This document shows, one piece after another, positions 23,657 through 34,319 of a stretch of 64,000 nt of DNA (positions are counted from its first letter, which is position 1; the number at the start of each line of letters is the position of its first letter). The DNA lies in the NCBI RefSeq assembly GCF_963678975.1, contig NC_089275.1:34358226-34422225 (forward strand). The letters are read 5' to 3'. The notes beneath the pieces are model-generated. The model searched no databases and had not been told where the DNA came from. It saw only the letters and a list, made by a program, of their open reading frames with translations. This stretch comes from Dysidea avara. Its lineage: Eukaryota; Porifera; Demospongiae; Dictyoceratida; Dysideidae. The position numbers and the translations under genes were made by a program.

Positions 23657-23976
23657 TAGTCTGGCGGCGCCCGCCCCTTCGAATAGAGTAAGGGTCTGGT
23701 ACGCTTAGTATCACCGAGTTGTTCTAGAGGAATTTAATTTCAGCATAATGACGTAACGAAAATGGTCTTAACGGAAGTGCCTCACCCAAAACCGTGGCAG
23801 AGATATTGAACTTTCTTCGCCTTTACACAGGCGATAGTGGATTGGTCTACTTTTATAGAATGCGTATGTCTCCCTACCTAGGAAATAGAGTATAACCAGG
23901 GTTTTTCGCGTATCAAACAAGGCGAAAAGCCTTTCCCGAAATAACACTTTCTTCTCTTTGTTCTTTATTAGTTTAA

Positions 23977-24333
23977 TGCACTTATCAATTTCATGCCCCA
24001 CCCGGGGGTCCCCACACCCCAGGTGGGGATTTGACATTGGTTCTTGTCCCCACCCCTGGGGCAATTGACAGTCGTCCACTTCACTGACCGATTTTCGTAG
24101 TAGTTGCATTTCTAAACAATAAAATCATACTCGCTATAATTTTGCTAGTTGCAGGTGCAAACCAGGTTACTTAACCAAAATCCAAGGTGTTGTCAAATCC
24201 CCTACTAAAGGGGTGGGGATTTGACAGCCGATTTTACCCCAGGGGTGGGGAATTTGACACCAAGATTTGTCAAATCCCCTGTATTCCCCCACCCCCCTGG
24301 GGTGGGGGGTGGGGCATGAAATTGACAAGTGCA
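23977..24333. mobile_element. TTAA-flanked MITE, GC-rich, nested
   Basis: Ends TGCACTTATCAATTTCATG and its near-exact complement are flanked by TTAA on both sides (23973-23976, 24334-24337). Internal hairpins alternate ggtggggatttgaca-type blocks. TTAA targets are used by piggyBac and Kolobok elements; which applies cannot be told without a transposase. Confidence 0.75.
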
Positions 24334-24753
24334 TTAACTCCTTTTGTTTCTTTCAGTACTGTTAGGGAATTTGATTCATTCTTTTGACGTAACATAACAA
24401 AAATGCATTGATTAAGCGTGGAGCGTTCTGATTGGTTGCACCAGTTTTTGGTAATCCGGTACAACTCCACTACTGAGGATTTCCAAATCTTTGCAACACT
24501 AAAGAGCAATGCGTTCACATGCACGCCTATCACGTGGAATTTAAAATTCTTATAACACTCCATGAGACCAGTCAGTGAAACACTGACACACGAGTATAAA
24601 ATCTATCAACAAACAACTTGATTGAATCATAACCGTTGGTCCGATCTAAAGGGTCTAAACCGTCGAATGGGTAAAAGGCAGAAAGTGACGTACTGGATCA
24701 CGTTTTTCCGCTTTGCGTTTCAGACGTGTTGCAAAGATTTGGAAATCCTCAGT

Positions 24754-25579
24754 ATACTTTAACCAAATGGGCAAGCGACTGGCTGATGGAGTTCAATATT
24801 CCTAAATGTAACATTTTACAAATAACATTACATCACAACAAAAGTAACTTTACATACAAAATGTCCAACATTCCACTCAATACAGTATTGGAACATAACT
24901 TTCTAGGTATTCGTCTTCATCACAGATTATCCTGGAACCCCCATATCAACTATATTTGCAGCAAGGCTAACCAACTTCTTGGCTTCCTAAAAAGGACCCT
25001 GCACATTGCACCAATAGAAATTAAAGGCCACCTATACAAACAACTACTACTACCATCCATTGAGTATTGTTCAGCCATCTGGGATCCCTACAACAATACA
25101 AGTATATACAAACTTGAAATGATCCAGCATCGGACTGCTCGTTTTGTTCTAAACAAACCGTGGTTCAGATCTAGTGAGCAACAACACGACAGTATAACAG
25201 ATATGCTGACATACCTTGAATGGCCTAGTCTCCAAGACAGAAGGACAATGACTCGACTTACTTTGCTATTTATAATTTTGAGAAAGTTAATAGTCATACC
25301 TGATCGTTGTATACCTCTATCAGTTCCAGTATCATACACTCGTTCCAACCACCCCCTCAAGCTATTTCACTTACCAACAAGAATCAATGTTTACAAATAC
25401 TCTTTCTTACCACGAACAATTATTCAATGGAACCAACTACCTATCTCTGATATTGACAAGATTGACATTGACACTTTTAAGAACAATCTGATTGGTATTG
25501 TATGTAATTGTAATGAACATTAGCGTGTTGCCCCTGGTGGGCTTTGCTAATTGATAATAATAAATAAATAAATAAATAT
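24754..25579 (+). pseudogene. 5'-truncated LINE fragment (RT C-terminal half)
   Basis: An open frame runs from the WASDWLMEFNIPKC block through FLGIRLHHRLSWNPHI, LLPSIEYCSAIWDPY, IQHRTARFVLNKPW and a final FLPRTIIQWNQLPISDIDKID block to a stop at 25523. These are the thumb and C-terminal blocks of a CR1/Jockey-like LINE; the catalytic part is missing. The 3' end is an AATAAT/AAATA tail. A short 3' fragment of the same LINE family lies on the minus strand at 27897-27990. The frame is unusually intact for a dead piece, so the insertion may be recent. Confidence 0.8.
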
Positions 25580-25641
25580 ACTAGGCATACCAGACCCTTA
25601 CTCTATGCTAAGGGGCGGGCGCCGCCAGACTGGTATCTATG

Positions 25642-27028
25642 CCGAAATTGTTGTGAAAATGTGTATGCATGTCCTTGTCTGATTAAGCTTAAGGAACAGC
25701 TATACATTACAGAGGCGGATTTGGGGTAAGGAGGCTATGCCCCACTTCCCTTTGTTTAACCAGTACCTGGCCAAAATCCTGTATTTTTCAGTATCAACAG
25801 CAACACACTTATCTCAGAAATCTATGCTGTGTTTATGTAACTACATCTATTGCTTGACACAGTTTCAGAAATGCCCCTCAAGAATTCATTGAAGAAATGG
25901 TTTGATTATGGGTTTCATCTCCATAGTTACATATGTTTTCTTTTATTCAGATATAGTTAGCAGTGTTTTTCACTATGGCTATAAAAGGTAGCAAGGTATA
26001 TTTAAATTATATTCACCTTAATATTATGGCTTCAAAACATAACTTGACATTGGCTAAAGTCATGATAGCTACAGTGTATTTGTACACTTGCCAAACTACT
26101 GTAGCTAGCTACACTGTACATAGGCGGCTTCAGGATTTTGGCGACTGGTTTCTGATCAAAGGCACAGCTAGATTTTAGATGAAGACCAAAAAACAAAAAA
26201 GGTCGACACCTCCTAAGAATGAATATTTGTATCACTGCTAAAGCACATAAAAATCTTTATTCACAACTTCATAGTTTGTTACACTACTCTGAATACTGTG
26301 AGTGATTGACTGTTCTATTAGAGTATATCTCGATCTAAACATAACCAGTTTCTGGAAACCTCAGAAGCCCCCTGATAGAGTAGGTGACGTCTGATAAGGT
26401 AGCTATATCATATTCAGCCAATCTTGTCAATTGATGTGAAAATCTATACCGGGTGCCTTCTGAGATGACCCACCCAGTGGATTATTGCTTTGCAAATGTA
26501 ACTGTCCTCAGTTTTGATAACCTAGCAAAAGTAAATGTCACAGCAGTAATTTCAGAAAGAACATGCTACTCAGGGAAAAAATACCATGCGAGCAGGCAAC
26601 TATTATTTATATATTGCTAAAATCTATTTAATATCAAGGATACTAAAGGGAGCCCATTAACTCCTAATTGCCTTTTCTCCAGATTTAGCAGAGATGTAAG
26701 AGTTGTGATTTCACTGGGATTCATTAAGATTCAAATCTCATAGCTAGATCATAGATACTATAGCCTTACAGTATCTATGGCTAGATGGTGAGCATGCAGC
26801 CAAAGGCTTTTATAGAGTTTGCTGGCTGGTGTATCATGCTTGTGATCATAACACTAATTTAGCTGACCATCAATTGCAACAGTATGAATTTTCCATATGT
26901 TCCACACAAATAATAACAGATTGTCAGGTGAGTAAGAGTAAGACTCCTGTATCTCGTTCACCAATGGCTATAGCTACTTGAAGAGACCCGCTGCTTGTAA
27001 TCCACCCCAATATATAGAATCAAACTAC
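25642..27028. other. No gene recognised
   Basis: Mostly unique AT-rich sequence. Visible items are a cagaggcggatttgg block at about 25711 that looks like a lone end of the CAGGGGCGGATCC family, one dispersed CTCTAATAGAG-type motif at about 26309-26335, and a 30-bp hairpin catagatactatag/ctgtaagg...tatctatg at 26748-26777. Confidence 0.5.
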
Positions 27029-27506
27029 ATAGTTATCAGCGTTGAAACCGGGTCGGGTCAACCTGGTCACATTTTCTTCGGGTCCGACCCAGTTTACACC
27101 GGATTATCCGGGTCTGACCCGGATTGGATCGCGTGAGACGAAATTGTTAGTTTGACGACGTGTAAATTTATCAATGCTATTAAATCGCGCATCTCATTCG
27201 TGAGCCACGCCCACTTATCGCTTACAAACGTACGGTTAGCCACGTCCATTTATTAGTAAGTGCAGTCTGTAGCACAAAACCATGTCCATTGCTGTCTACG
27301 AGCTTACATGAAGCCACGCCCACCAATCAATTATTGTACGAGTTGTACACAGTCTAGTCTTGCAGCAGGATAAGTACTTTTGTGAGCCACACCCACTTTA
27401 ATATATCTGGAAAATGTAATACTAGGTATGCACGAAGCCACACCCAATTGCTGTCTGTAAACTCACAGTAGCTACGTGGAACCAAAACCCACTGACTGAT
27501 TTTAAA

Positions 27507-27757
27507 TGTGACCGGGCCTGCGAAAACAGGGCATGTGGGCACAAACTACACCCCATCACTTTACAGGTCGTATCTCAGTACTGGAACAGAATATTTGCAT
27601 TCTGTAATCTGCATCATAAAGCCAATTAAATGCTTACTAAGAGCTGAAAATTGCATTGTCACAGCATGATGGTACGAATCGTTATGAGTGATGAAATGTT
27701 AAAAAAGTAGGAAAAAATCATGTGCCCACATGCCCTATTTTCGCAGGCCCAGTCACA
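27507..27757. mobile_element. MITE with GGGCCTGCGAAAA ends, copy 2
   Basis: The ends TGTGACCGGGCCTGCGAAAA and TTTTCGCAGGCCCAGTCACA match the MITE at 10395-10644, and the interior is closely similar (for example tataaagccaattaaa-like and gctgaaa blocks). It is inserted in the hAT-like element. Confidence 0.75.
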
Positions 27758-27896
27758 AATTATAAACTTACCGGATTAGTTATCACATAACTACTCGTTT
27801 ACTCAACACGAATCGAACCCTCAAAACGTAGTCTCGCTCGCTCAAGACTACTTATCGCGCGCCTCGGCTTTAATTAATCCGGGTCTGGTCCGAATT

Positions 27897-27990
27897 GCTA
27901 TTATTATTATATTATTATTATTGTTAATTAGCAAAGCCCACTAGGGACAACACGCTAATGAGCATTACAATCACATATTATATTATATTA
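27897..27990 (-). pseudogene. Short LINE 3' end, nested
   Basis: On the minus strand the sequence matches the last ~60 bp of the LINE at 24754-25579 (attagcgtgttg, gggctttgctaatt) followed by a TAATAA-type tail. Only the 3' end was copied, as in heavily truncated LINE insertions. Confidence 0.7.
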
Positions 27991-28059
27991 CTTACAGCGT
28001 TCTGCTATCCGGGTCTGGCCCGGTCAGCGGGTCAGCAGTAGTGACCCGTTTCAACGCTG

Positions 28060-28544
28060 ATAGTTATCCATGCTTTTTGACACTACACAACATCAGAAGC
28101 TCACTACCTTTCCAATAATACACCATGTGCTCACACTAGCGATTTCCAACCTACCAATTTTTCACACATATTTTTGCTACTTAAATTATACACCTTCAAC
28201 GTTTCACAAGCTGCCGCTCCAGTAAATGATAGCCAATGCTTCGCACTTCGTAATGCACTTTACTGGATTAAAATCCATGCGGTAAATCAAAATTTGAGAA
28301 ATAAAAATCTCCATAGGGAGCCCATACAAATAATTGCGTACGTAATTCTAATTGGAAGAATGTAACACCGGTGATAGCCGAAGTTTCTGAGTGTCAGAAT
28401 GTTTCCGCTTGAATCTGCTGCTGATGAGGACGAAGAAAGTGGTTCTGGGCAAACCGTATATGCTGATTTCGATTTTGTCATGTGTTTTTTCATTGGAGGA
28501 CGATTGATGTCGGATTACGATGGAAATATGGCCCTTTTTACGGC
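28060..28544. other. No gene recognised
   Basis: Between the hAT-like element and the 3' tail of a LINE. Short overlapping open frames on both strands show no domain. Confidence 0.45.
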
Positions 28545-29069
28545 TTTTATTATTATTATTATTATTGCTTTATGGTGTAAACACACCAAAGGTCTGTTGG
28601 TAACATGTACCAACAGCCGCGAAAGTACATTACATTACTTATTTACCTACTTACTTACTTACTTATATACACACATACATACAGATTCTACAAGTAGTTC
28701 AGGTTTGAGGTGGGTGGACGTGACTGGTGGCATCTTGAGCAAGGACAGATATAGTGTAATGAGCAATTGTTGTTATCTTCAAAGTTAGTTATAAAATGAT
28801 CCCAGAGAAAAGTTTTTAGTTTTGATTTTAGCAGAGGAAACGTTAGATCCAAGTTAAGGATAGGCATGGCATTCCAGAGAGTTGGTAATCTATGGAAATA
28901 AGAATGTCTAGATACGTTATTTAAATGATGAGGGATGATCAATTTGTTGCTGGTGCCGAATCTAGTATTAGCTGAGCTGAAGTTGATATGATCATGAATA
29001 TTGAACTGTTTAGTTTGTACCTTGATTGATTTGATTGCAAATAAAGTATCTTGTAACTCGAACAGGTAC
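28545..29069 (-). pseudogene. LINE 3' part, cut by a foldback element
   Basis: On the minus strand this continues the reverse-transcriptase C-terminus from 31588: blocks LIIPHHLNNVSRHSYFHRL and LWNAMP are followed by a stop at about 28688, a 3' UTR with an AAGT repeat, and an (AAT)n tail ending near 28545. The frame is continuous with the upstream half when the 29070-31578 element and one copy of its 9-bp duplication are ignored. Confidence 0.75.
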
Positions 29070-31578
29070 GGTGGGGACTATTCTACGGAACGGAACGGAA
29101 CGGAACGGAACGGAATGATGGACTAAACTGCGGAACGGAATGCTTTCTCAGATTGAAGCTTGCAGCTTACCATTGCTGTACAAGTTATCAGTGGCACTTC
29201 CAGCAGGTAATCAAACGTACCCCAAGAAAGATAAAACGAATTTAAGGATCGATTGTGGGTTCTTGTTGGTTGTCATTAGTAACGAAGTACTAATTGTGGG
29301 AATAGCTGACTCAGTGTGTTCATCTTCGGATATATCAAGTAGGGAACTTAATGCATGACTTGTTTTTACTAGTATGTGAGTTATTTTTACTTACTTGACT
29401 TTAGAATGTACAGTCTGAGGCCCAGCCTTTCTAATCGGCATAAATCAGTATGTGTATAGCTGCACTACAAAGGAAACAAGTATAGTGACAAGCTGAATCA
29501 ACTCAGTCTAAGCAGAATCTAAAGGAATTTTGTGCAGTGTGTGAGAAGCAAACATTCAGATACCTCAAGGAGGCTATATTGTGTGAACATCAATGATTCA
29601 TTAACAGAGTAGTGGACTATTGTCAGATATCTCAGCCTGAGTACTGAGTTGAATTCTGGATGGGGTCTATTTTACAGAATGGAATGCTTTCTGAATCAAC
29701 TTGCAGCTTGGCTAGCTGCTATCATTGCTGAAATTGCATTTTATCAGTGGAACCTCCAGGAAAATGGAATAGGATAATTATATATAAAACATTAATTAAG
29801 TGATTGTTTAGGTAATCATGACTTTATTCAGTCTAATGAACAGAATATATGGTTGATTGAGTGAGGTATCACTTTCAGAATGTTCAGAAGACCAGTGATG
29901 AGATACATGGATTCATCGAATTTTTGTTGTGGTTGGAGACATTAAATATCCAAAAGCAAACTGACTGTATAATATTAATTCACTTTCTTTATATTTTCTC
30001 AATTTTGAGCCTGTATACAAATAATTGAATTTTCCTTGTCAATAGAAATCCTAGAATAAGATGGGAGAGAAACTTATCTTTGTTTACCTATACTGTACAA
30101 CCAAGAGTTCGTAATACTGATTTGTATGGGGGAGAGTGTCTAACTCTCAGTATGGCCTGTACAAACACCCTGCGTAAAGTTCACCTTTCATCAAATCAAC
30201 ACTTTTACTGGGGGATAGAAAACTGTTGATTAGTGTTGCTGAAGAAGGTAAAGCCTTTGTTCTGAAATAAGGCCAAGGTGTTACTTTAAGCAGGGTGTTT
30301 GGTGAATGCATTCAAGTTAGACACTCTCCACCTTATTATGAACTCTTGGTACAACTTCAAAGGAAAATGAAGAAACATACAGATGAATCAATAAAATCAC
30401 TACAGTAAGGTGAATTACAGACTAGTGAGATCTTGGTTAATTAATGACAGTGGTTGGAGATTAAGTGTGGTAGCTTCTTGTTCTTGAATATGTTGCAAAG
30501 TGGAAGTACAAATCAAAATGGGATATCAATTTCATTATGAAAAATTTGTATACATAAATAATCTAGCATTACTATTTCATTTGTCCTCCACTTAAACATG
30601 CTACAACAGTACTAGTGTCAGTACATTGGCAGTGAGTCTACCTTGAAATTTCAACTCTAGAGTAGATCCAACACAGGACAGCCCGCACTATAACAAATAC
30701 ATGTGATCCCATTGTAATTTCATGGACCAGCTGGACTGGGAATCACTTGAAAATAGACGAACAAATTTAACCTGTTTTGTTTGAAGTAAAGCATGTGAAA
30801 TGTTACACTTAAGAAATCCTAGGATTCTTAGGTGGTATGTAATTAATGTGAGTGTTCCATTTCAGGTCTGACTAGATACATTGAAATTACACACACATCC
30901 TGGTCCAAATCACGTTTGCCTGGTGGCTACGGGCATGGTTTCACATGCGGCTTATAATAGAGATTTGGCTGATCTTGGAGTTTGGCATTTAGCCTGATTT
31001 AAGGCTAGCAGTCAGACACATCCTTGAATTGCACAACAGATAAAATCAGCTCACTATTGAATACGGCATTAGTCCACTGCACCAGCTGTTAATATATAAA
31101 TAACTCCATGCATACACTTCAGAGATGTTTGAGAATATACCCTCCTTGCGGTCTGCCAAAATATTTGCTCCTCACACACTGCACAAAATTCTTCAAGTTT
31201 TAATTCAGCTGGCTCTTTCCTGTTACCAGTATCTTCCTGCTTGCTTTATTTATACACTGACTTATGACTTGAAAGACCGGCCCAGACTGTTTTCTAAAGT
31301 CTAAATAGTTCCCTTCCGTATGGATGAACATCACTGATACAGCTCATCCCACAATAATACTTCGTTACTAATGACAACCAACAAAAACCCACAATCGATC
31401 CGTTAATTCTTTTTATCTTATGTTTAATTACCCACTGGAGATGCCACTGCTAACTTATAAGGGAAGTTTCAGCAATGGTAAGTTGCAAGCTTCAATTTGA
31501 GAAAGCGTTCCGTTCCGTGGTTTAGTCCATCATTCCGTTCCGTTCCGTTCCGTTCCGTTCCGTAGAATAGTCCCCACC
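29070..31578. mobile_element. Large foldback element, MULE-like, 9-bp duplication
   Basis: Ends are GGTGGGGACTATTCTA followed by about five CGGAA units, inverted at the right end. The arms can be followed inward for several hundred bases with indels (shared blocks include ttggttgtcattagtaacga and aattttgtgcagtgtgtgag). The exact 9-bp duplication is aacaggtac (29061-29069, 31579-31587). Long terminal inverted repeats plus 9 bp suggest a Mutator-like element, by inference. There is no transposase. A smaller MITE lies in the centre. Confidence 0.8.
30102..30348. mobile_element. CAAGAGTTC-family MITE, copy 1, 7-bp duplication
   Basis: CAAGAGTTCGTAATA at the left is inverted at the right (tattatgaactcttg), with ggagagtgtctaact mirrored further in. 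The flanks are an exact 7-bp duplication gtacaac (30095-30101, 30349-30355). The second copy at 43274-43607 also has a 7-bp duplication. Confidence 0.8.
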
Positions 31579-31587
31579 AACAGGTAC

Positions 31588-31975
31588 ATCAGAGGAAGGA
31601 TCCTTAGTTTTACTAGACGGGTTTTGTAACTACTGGTGTAATCATTTAATAGATACTTAGTGGCACGGCGCTGGATTTGCTCAAGAGTTAAAATGTCTTT
31701 CATCAGGTGTGGACGCCATAGTTGGGTGCAATAGAGCAGCTGAGATCGAACCATTGAAATATATAATGTGACCAATGTAGAAGTAGAATGGGTAGAAGCA
31801 ATAGTACGACGTATTAGTCCCAATACCTTGTATGCACGAGCAGAGATTGATTTGTAGTGTTTGTCCCAACTTAGATTCTCAGATAATATGAGCCCTAAGT
31901 CCTTGTGTGAGTCATTATGTGGTATAGTAATATCCGAAATGGTTTTAAAGATAAATCACCATCTAGCACTGTTCA
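31588..31975 (-). pseudogene. LINE RT C-terminal part, upstream half of the split LINE
   Basis: The minus-strand frame includes HKDLGLILSENLSWDKHY, AYKVLGLIRRT, MVRSQLLYCTQLWRPHL and QIQRRATKYLLNDY, the standard post-catalytic blocks of CR1-like LINEs. The catalytic region is missing upstream. It is interrupted at the TSD of the foldback element and resumes at 29069. Confidence 0.8.
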
Positions 31976-32967
31976 GAATTCAGCATTACAATCACCCTGG
32001 GCTTCAAGGCATCCCCCTGCATTGATGCAACTATAGTTTGAAGGTGAGCAGTTTGTTGTCTTGCGCGGAATTGCAAAAGAAGATTCAAGGTTGAGCATAA
32101 TCTTTTCAAAAGTGGAGATTGGCATGTGATACCAGCCTTACTTGGCTTCACACTTACCTGTTGTCATATTCTGGTGTATTTACTGCTGTTTTGATCCATT
32201 TTATAGCAGCTTCAGTGCAAGGGCGTAGGAAGGGGGGGTTACAGGGGCGGATCAAGGGGGGGGCTTTGGGGGCTGAAGCCCCCCCCTTCATATTTAGGCT
32301 TCACTTGATCAATATGCTGAGTATTATAATGAAATTTTGTCTTAGCATAATTATATGATCACTAATAATACAAATACTCATAAAACCACCTTATAAACAT
32401 CTTTCCAAGGTATTATCAGTGGATTTATGTTAAAGTTTATGCAATAAGGACCCGGATCAGCATTGGAGGTGTACAAGATCGAGATACTCTAATAGAGCAG
32501 TCAGCTAACTACTCTAATAGAACATTCACTGGAAACATGTAGTTGGTTCTGTTATAGAATTTTTCCAAATCTGCCTGCACCTATACATACAATGAAGTGC
32601 ATTGGTCTGTTTAAAAGGCTTCATTCATCTACTCGTGTAGTTAATATGTATGGCAATACTTAATTCGGGTACACAATTTCCATTGAAAATGCTCTCAAAT
32701 TCAATCTTGTATTGTTCAAATTTCAAAACTTTCCACTTTCAACATTATTCTAATATGCACCTATTCTTAGTTGTCTGTACCTACCCAAACTTTTCCATTA
32801 GCAAAATGCTTCAGAGAGCCATACCTATAATCTAAAGGCAGTATATAAAATATCTACAGGCAGAAAATATGTGGAAATGTCTCCAAATTGCAGTATTTTA
32901 GTATCAATTTTTCAAGATTTTCCTGGGGGGGCATGCCCCCAGACCCCCCTAGTTCCAGCATGCTTTT

Positions 32968-33217
32968 TGTAGTAGAATCTAGATGTACTTATAATTACAT
33001 TTTTATAGGAAATCTTATATATAGGAACATGTTCTAAATCTTGTAAAACCGGTCTAACCGGATATATGGTTTTAGCTATAATTGTTCTTTGTATTGTTAA
33101 TGAGTTTTTTGTGTGAGTTGTTCTATTATCATTATTTGAAGTTGTTGCTTGCTAGTTGTCGCGCTCGTTAGCTTCTTGCGCCTTATACAGTTAAGTGTAG
33201 CTACCCGAGACACCACA
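32968..33217 (+). repeat. 5' LTR of the Gypsy element
   Basis: 250 bp starting TGTAGTAGAATC and ending GACACCACA. It contains a tatatata box candidate near 33014. It differs from the 3' LTR at two sites (aaatctt versus aaacctt; tggtttt versus tggcttt). Confidence 0.9.
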
Positions 33218-33222
33218 TAATT

Positions 33223-33236
33223 TGGCGACGAGGATG
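33223..33236 (+). promoter_or_regulatory. Primer-binding site, tRNA-Ser type
   Basis: TGGCGACGAGGATG begins six bases after the 5' LTR. From general knowledge of animal tRNA-Ser(GCT), whose 3' end reads ATCCTCGTCG plus CCA, this is complementary over about 14 bases. The last three bases are the ATG of gag, so primer site and start codon overlap. Confidence 0.75.
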
Positions 33237-34301
33237 TCCGCACTACTTGGAAGGATTGACCACTTCGATCCAGAGGTAGAAGGATGGAGTGATTATATTG
33301 AACGCCTGGAGCAGTTCTTCGAGGCAAACGGAATTGTCGGAGACGAAAACAAGGCTAAGCGTCGATCGACTTTCTTGTCAGTGGTGGGACCAGGTCCTTA
33401 TAAACTGTTGCGAAGCATTTTGGCTCCTGTAAAGCCGAGTGACCAGACGTTCGAGCAGTTAGTGGAGGTGCTAAAAAAGCATTACGACCCCCCACCGTCG
33501 GAAGTTATGCAGCGTTTCCGTTTCAATTCACGGACCCGCAAACCAGGTGAATCGGTAGCTACGTACGTTGCAGAGCTACGAACATTAGCAGAATACTGCA
33601 ACTTTGGGGACACGCTGGAGAAGATGCTCCGTGATCGCCTAGTGACAGGAATACATGATGACGGAATACAAAAGAAGCTACTAGCAGAGCCGAAACTTAC
33701 TTACAAACGAGCGTTGGAAATTGCTCAAGGCTGCGAAGAAGCGGAGAAAAACCTGCGTGAAATGAGAGCCCCACGACGTGAGCGGGACACACTCAGTTTT
33801 CATGGCAACAAACATGCTGACTCTGGAGCTGTACATAATGTCGTCAGTGCAAGGACACTCATTAAGAAGACCAGTGATTGTACGTGCTATTGTTGTGGAA
33901 GAGCTGGACACAGAATCACAGACTGTAAATTACGCGATCAAACCTGTCACAAGTGTGGGAAGAAGGGCCACTTGGCCAAAGTGTGTAGAAGTTCTGGAAC
34001 CTCACAGCATGGAAAAAACAAGCAACGGCGTCCGGAAAAGCAACGTAAACCGATCCGCCAAGTAGATGAGGATGCTGATGAAGAGTCTGATGATTCATTG
34101 ACTTCAATTGATGCAGTTAAGCAGACTGGGGGCAAGGTACCACCATTGAAGGTACATGTACAGATAGACGAATGTAAAATCCCCATGGAAATAGATACGG
34201 GTGCTTCTGTTTCTATAATGTCTGAGGGTGCCCACCAGAGACTTTGGCCAACTAAACAATTAGATGTTTCAGATATTAAATTGCAAACCTATTTTAAATA
34301 A
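33234..34301 (+). CDS. gag: Gag plus protease start, stopped in protease
   Basis: Starting at the ATG at 33234 (355 codons), the capsid-like region has YIERLEQFFEANGI and VATYVAELRTLAEYC, typical of Gypsy Gag. Two CCHC zinc knuckles follow (C218-C231 and C238-C251), then a protease with the catalytic block DTGAS at 321-325. The frame ends at TAA 34299-34301, a few dozen residues after DTGAS, inside the protease domain. The next open stretch continues in the same frame, so a single nonsense change separates Gag-Pro from Pol. Readthrough is possible but unusual inside a protease. Confidence 0.88.
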   Translation: MSALLGRIDHFDPEVEGWSDYIERLEQFFEANGIVGDENKAKRRSTFLSVVGPGPYKLLRSILAPVKPSDQTFEQLVEVLKKHYDPPPSEVMQRFRFNSRTRKPGESVATYVAELRTLAEYCNFGDTLEKMLRDRLVTGIHDDGIQKKLLAEPKLTYKRALEIAQGCEEAEKNLREMRAPRRERDTLSFHGNKHADSGAVHNVVSARTLIKKTSDCTCYCCGRAGHRITDCKLRDQTCHKCGKKGHLAKVCRSSGTSQHGKNKQRRPEKQRKPIRQVDEDADEESDDSLTSIDAVKQTGGKVPPLKVHVQIDECKIPMEIDTGASVSIMSEGAHQRLWPTKQLDVSDIKLQTYFK

Positions 34302-34319
34302 CCTTTACCAGTAGTAGGT

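Larger units (their letters stand above)
23657..25632. mobile_element. TIR element, AGTCTGGCGGCGCC ends, 9-bp duplication
   Basis: Inverted ends of about 55 bp: left tAGTCTGGCGGCGCCCGCCC, right the complement of cAGTCTGGCGGCGCCCGCCC, both continuing into gagtaagggtctggta. The flanks are an exact 9-bp duplication gtatctatg (23648-23656, 25633-25641). A 9-bp duplication suggests a Mutator-like (MULE) element, which is inference. No transposase is visible. It hosts a TTAA-type MITE and a LINE fragment. Confidence 0.75.
27037..28059. mobile_element. hAT-like element, CAGCGTTGAAAC ends
   Basis: Ends CAGCGTTGAAACCGGGTC and GACCCGTTTCAACGCTG (inverted) are flanked by an exact 8-bp duplication atagttat (27029-27036, 28060-28067), the hAT signature. 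Repeated cgggtctgacccgg-type blocks form hairpins near both ends. It has no transposase. Two younger insertions lie inside it, a GGGCCTGCG MITE and a short LINE 3' end. Confidence 0.8.

Noticed and set aside
33222..33233. A gag start at the TTG at 33222
   Set aside because: It lies in the primer-binding site and is not an ATG; the ATG at 33234 gives a complete Gag.
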